A DNA stretch of 64,000 nt, from contig OY986963.1 of the NCBI GenBank assembly GCA_963920575.1, forward strand, positions 844,896 to 908,895, given 5' to 3'. The notes beneath the pieces are model-generated. The model ran no database searches. It saw only the letters and a list, made by a program, of their open reading frames with translations, and was not told the DNA's origin. The position numbers and the translations under genes are program-made. Source of the DNA: Narthecium ossifragum. Its lineage: Eukaryota; Streptophyta; Magnoliopsida; Dioscoreales; Nartheciaceae. Shown here in pieces: positions 61,001 to 64,000 of this stretch (the stretch's first letter is position 1; the number at the start of each line of letters is the position of its first letter).

Positions 61001-64000
61001 TTATAGGTCCGATAGCTTAAAGTGGAATCATGTAGACTCTTTTAACACCTTTGGGAGTAAACAAAATCTTATTTGGCTAAACCATATATGATTTTAGTTC
61101 AAGTTAATGAAATCGGCTGCCAAAACCAAATCAGAAATGGCCAGAACAGCTAAATCACCAAAGCATTTCGTGTTCTTTCGTGACCGAAAGTGAATTCGAG
61201 TTTTCAAATCTTGCTCTCAATATGTGTCACATTCTATTAGAGGTGGATCAAAGACTAGATCAATAGTTTGTTCTTAGCCCCAATAGTTCAACTTTTACAC
61301 CAACAACTCTTACTCCTTATGATGGCAGTGACATAATCGTTTATGTCTGGTCGGTACGAGATATCCACCCACTTGTTAAACAAGTGAAAATCTGAATCTT
61401 GTCAATTTGCTATAATTGGTGTATGTCGAACATATTGTATTCAACCAAAATAACTTACAATTTGGGTAGAATCTTTGAGTTCTAAAATACACAACAGACA
61501 GTCATTCTATGGACGATAGTAGGCTGGTTGCGGGCTTGTATTTGGTGATTGTAAACAAACCGAACTCGAAGTCCGAATTGTAGCCTCTAGGTGGTATGTT
61601 TTTATTCTTAAGTCAAATGGTAACATTCATGCCTAAATTACTCATGCTTAGCCAATCAAACTCTTACCACTATCTAGTTGCTAGTTTTGGATAACTCTTT
61701 TTGAGACCTTGGCTTTTGCTAGTGTCATCTTCCTAGCTGTAATATTAGAATCTTCTTGATTTCAAGGTAATTCAAAGAGTGCATTGTTTCCTTTATCTAG
61801 CAAGATCATTTTTGCCTTCTCTAGATTATTTCAGTGTGGTTGTAATTGTCTATAAATGTTCAAAAAGATGCTGGTATCATTCGACAACTAATCGTTGCTC
61901 ACCTCTCTTTTCAGCTCATTTTTGGCTTTTATACTCCTACATGTCTAGTAATATCTGAGTGACTTGTAACACGCACGGCACCTTATTCTAAGTAAAACAA
62001 TAAAAGATCAATAAGAGCTGTAAACAAGTGAGATAAGCATGAAAGGCAGCCAGCACGATCAACAACCAGTGGGCCGTGAATTTGATTCCAGATTCTAAAT
62101 GGTTATGGCAGATTATCAGGCAGGGGGGGTGAAGGAAGCAGCGATCTTGAAGATATTCCATTCTTTCTTAAGCTTGCTGAAGTCCTTGTCTCCTTTTTTA
62201 CCAGCATAGAGGGGGAGAAAGGCTAATAGATGGTGCAGGAGAATGCCTATGTGTCTGCATTGAGTATTTATTTTAGATGATCGATTCCCTTCGCTTCATC
62301 TGCAATATCTTCATCTACAATACTGAAATGGCCAATCAGTACCCTAGTAACTTCTCTACAGCATGTAGTGAGACTTTTATGAGTTCTATCAATACTCAAT
62401 GGGATTTATACACCATGCTCAGGCCCTTGCAGATGCAAACAGCGTGCAATACTAGTTACCCACAGATGTAGATATTGTGCAGACTCCCAGTCTGTAAGTG
62501 GTGCTTATGCACTCATGCGAATTGTGGGTATAGGATAGCCATCGCTACTCTGGCAGTTGGTAAAACTTGAAGCTTCCAAAATTCATAGACTTTGTTTTAC
62601 TATATTCATCTGTATACATTTGACATTAATGATTAGTGTTAATTTCATGTTTCGTTTGATTTGCTACAAGTGACTATCTGTTATACACCTACAAATTGGT
62701 TTTGGCATCAGTTGAATCCTTTATTTTTGTAAATGTAGACAGGTCAATGCCCAAAGGTGCAGTAGATGCTCAATCAACTTTATATGACCACCGTCCACTG
62801 CAACAAAACGAAGATGACTACCTACGGATTTGTCAAATTCCTCGGAGGAAGGTTGTCTTGTCTTGCGTTTTTTATCTATTCGTTACTGCTGAGTTCTTTA
62901 ATCATATCCTTTCTAATTATATTCCATTCTCCAGGGTGCAAATTACAGAGACCTACCTGGTGTTATCATTGGTCCCAATAATGCTGCCCAATTTGATCCA
63001 AAAATGGAAAGAGTATTATTACCGTCTGGGAAGCCACTGGTATGATCCTTTTTGTTTTGTCGAAGTGATGTGCGATTTTATGTTAAATATATCTAGCAGG
63101 GTATTTGACGGGTTCTGTTGGAGTGCCTAGCATTTGCCTGCTGTTTTTACATAAGTTTTCCTTTTCTTTTATTAGATTGTATGGGACTAGAAAAATATTG
63201 TCTGAAATGCTTGCAGTGGCATAGTAGCTCCTGTTTGTAAGAACAAATGTGATAGGAATCAGCTTTTGAATCCTATCATAATTTGCTGAAGTGCTGGAAT
63301 TTGTTAGATAGGAGAAGAGAGGAAGAGAACTCGAGAGGAGATAAGAGAGACTAGAGCAGAGGAGAAGGGATAGGGATGGGAGGAAACTTGTATTTCATTT
63401 CATGAATGTCCATGTTTATAGCTTCTTGCTTATAAAGACAAAGCTTTCTCCATTGCCTTCTTCAACTTAGTCACTTGCCAATTCAACTCATAACCAATAA
63501 GGACTGTCTCTTACTGTCTTGCGTAAAGGAAAGGCCCAACCATACTTCCTAAAGTACCCACCAATTAAAATAGTAACTACTACTAATACTAGCAGGGATT
63601 CAATTAGCAGGTACTGCTGCCAAGAAGGGAAGATTTCCCTCTATTCTTCTGCTGCCAATTACTGCGCCTAGTAGAAGATCTGTTACTGCAAATGCTGCAG
63701 CTGCAGCTCTGCTGTAACCTATCAAAATGCAATCTCTTTTTCCTGATTGTTTTTATAAGCCAGACTATTGAAGTTATTCTGATGAAAGAAAACTGAAGTC
63801 TGCTCAATCTTGGATCAGTTTGTCATGTAGCTGGCTTGTGCTTGAGCTTAGAGTCCTAGCTGGCCTCTCTGTATGCTTGAGTCAACCATGCCAGATTGGC
63901 CATGCGAGAATATCCCATCATCATGTTAACAAGCCTCTTGGAATCCCCTCAAGCTGCTCGAGGAGTGGAATATCTAAAATTTACTTCATATCATGCAGGT
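46061..64000 (+). CDS. CMT3: Chromomethylase (CMT3-like plant DNA methyltransferase), 3'-truncated by the window
   Basis: The product maintains CHG cytosine methylation, reading H3K9me2 through its BAH and chromo domains. Exons: 46061-46516, 48518-48552, 48655-48757, 53158-53265, 53435-53554, 53709-53802, 54940-55154, 55250-55315, 55409-55654, 55923-55981, 56054-56120, 56265-56594, 56680-56748, 59223-59309, 59733-59820, 62739-62851, 62935-63039. An 18th exon appears to start at 63999, after a final AG. The 787 residues join in frame. The BAH domain is at about 176-295. Motif I (LDLYCGCGG) is at 351-359 and the chromodomain at about 456-512, inserted between motifs I and IV. PPCQ, with the catalytic Cys, is at 533-536, MENV at 576-579 and QFRLR at 619-623. 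The C-terminal motifs IX and X lie beyond the window. Two introns have GC donors. CMT3 fits better than CMT2, whose N-terminus is much longer. Confidence 0.95.
50001..50210. repeat. Tandem duplication, period 119 bp
   Basis: TTCCGACACCGCTCCGGTCT at 50001 recurs at 50120 with few changes. Both copies continue through GACGATTCCCAATCGA-like and CCGGCGACCCCACGGTCACC blocks. It lies in the GC-rich interior of the composite insertion. Confidence 0.85.
50774..50965 (+). pseudogene. F-box/kelch-repeat gene fragment (KMD type)
   Basis: An open stretch of 63 codons reads [19 protein letters not shown], then [15 protein letters not shown] and MPTMAEERA. This matches one kelch blade of plant F-box/kelch proteins of the At1g80440/KMD type, where FFACAV, VAGGHD and KNAL are landmarks. 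No F-box and no further blades are present. AT-rich transposon DNA surrounds it, so it is probably a captured exon piece. It lies within an intron of the chromomethylase gene, on the same strand. Confidence 0.7.
51190..52242. mobile_element. Mutator-like element with long terminal inverted repeats (possible Pack-MULE)
   Basis: The ends are GGGTAAAAATCATTTT at the left and its inverse at the right. The inverted similarity continues through CCCCTCTAGTTTCA, AACAAAACAGACCCTGT, TACAATAATTTCA and ACGGCCGTTA for roughly 250-330 bp. Flanks TAAGTAATT (51181-51189) and TAAATAATT (52243-52251) agree at 8 of 9 positions, as expected for a 9-bp Mutator-type target duplication. The core, about 51540-51960, is GC-rich, non-repetitive and gene-like. 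It has no transposase. Confidence 0.8.
51678..51878 (+). pseudogene. Possible captured LRR receptor-kinase N-terminal fragment
   Basis: The 66-codon open frame has a hydrophobic stretch ([16 protein letters not shown]) followed by [18 protein letters not shown] and LEYPPALS. Plant LRR receptor-like kinases of the At3g03770/At1g14390 type begin with a signal peptide and a similar 'Q-x-x-L-x-x-x-L-E-Y-P' block. The frame then stops without leucine-rich repeats. The resemblance is short, so the call is tentative. Confidence 0.4.
57316..57559. mobile_element. GC-rich Mutator-type MITE, 244 bp, 9-bp target duplication
   Basis: The exact 9-mer CTTGGAGGC flanks both sides (57307-57315 and 57560-57568). 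The element begins ATGGATTTCC and ends GGCAATCCATC, giving short terminal inverted repeats. The interior is strongly GC-rich, with repeated CGTGCCGGTCCGGC and GTACC-type motifs in both orientations and an AAG/GGA microsatellite at the centre. It lies in chromomethylase intron 13. Confidence 0.8.
58367..58643. mobile_element. Foldback MITE, ~277 bp
   Basis: The left side AAGGGAAATTCTATATGCACC and the reverse complement of the right side, AAGGGTGATTCTAAATACACC, begin an inverted repeat. It runs on through CACCACACT, CTAAGT, CACTATGCTA and GGTGGTCAAC almost to the centre. GAACACTATGCTA-type units also recur directly. It lies in chromomethylase intron 13. An isolated end of the same family occurs near 23411. 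Confidence 0.75.
59345..59672. mobile_element. Foldback element with long inverted arms, ~330 bp
   Basis: The left arm (CTTCTAAATACTGC, AATTGTCTCAATAG, CTCTAAAGTTGGAAATTGTC, TATGACCAACTTTGACCATGG) returns in inverted order at 59565-59672 with about 85-90% identity by eye. The arms differ by a T-rich insertion of about 25 bases on the left. It lies in chromomethylase intron 14, which would form a hairpin in the pre-mRNA. Confidence 0.8.
60034..60670. mobile_element. PIF/Harbinger (Tourist-like) MITE, 637 bp, TAA target duplication
   Basis: The termini GAGCATTCCCAACATATTCC and the reverse complement of the right end, GAGCATTCCCAACAGCTTCC, form a clear inverted repeat that extends into CCTATCCC units. 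TAA flanks both ends (60031-60033 and 60671-60673). The interior from about 60260 to 60505 is an AT/ATGT microsatellite-like tract. It lies in chromomethylase intron 15. Confidence 0.85.

Noticed and set aside
1..64000. Search by eye for tRNA, rRNA and CRISPR arrays
   Set aside because: No cloverleaf with intact A and B boxes, no rRNA segment and no regularly spaced repeat-spacer array was recognised. A tRNA scan would settle the tRNA part.

Overview
This window is nuclear DNA of a flowering plant, most likely a monocot. It has plant-type gene families, spliced genes with long AT-rich introns, and many small DNA transposons. I cannot fix the genus from the sequence. A 200-base run of N (42774-42973) marks a gap.

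Layout. From 1 to 3180 I see no gene, only short repeats. From 3181 to 5231 (minus) lies a CDC20-type activator of the anaphase-promoting complex, with a cluster of mitosis-specific (MSA) elements upstream. From 7209 to 11469 (minus) lies a CobW-type metal-chaperone GTPase. It is head to head with a CDK8/CDKE Mediator kinase gene (11851-21405, plus), with only 381 bp between the two start codons. From 24977 to 30315 (minus) lies a large PWWP-domain protein of the At1g51745 type. From 33040 to 34720 (minus) lies a tapetum-type bHLH factor (bHLH10/89/91, EAT1/TIP2 group), followed at 38310-39246 by a shortened tandem paralogue. From 46061 to the right edge lies a CMT3-like chromomethylase. Its 17 visible exons spread over 17 kb because transposons fill its introns. 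An 18th exon starts on the last two bases of the window.

Mobile DNA. A probable Helitron (40161-44174) carries a nested CACTA element (40343-41633, target duplication CAC). That CACTA element in turn holds a copy of the plant snRNA promoter pair (USE plus TATA). Intron 3 of the chromomethylase holds a composite insertion with an F-box/kelch fragment and a nested Mutator-like element (9-bp target duplication) that seems to carry an LRR-kinase fragment. Other chromomethylase introns hold a 244-bp Mutator-type MITE, two foldback elements and a Harbinger-type MITE. A 0.5-kb inverted duplication sits about 0.7 kb upstream of the chromomethylase start codon.

Functionally the genes are cell-cycle, transcription and chromatin regulators that happen to be neighbours. 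They do not form an operon-like system. The most notable points are three GC-AG introns, a candidate 36-nt in-frame cassette exon in the CDKE gene, the MSA cluster, and the inverted repeat next to the DNA methyltransferase gene. Exon boundaries were derived by hand from reading frame, splice sites and family resemblance. No database search was run.
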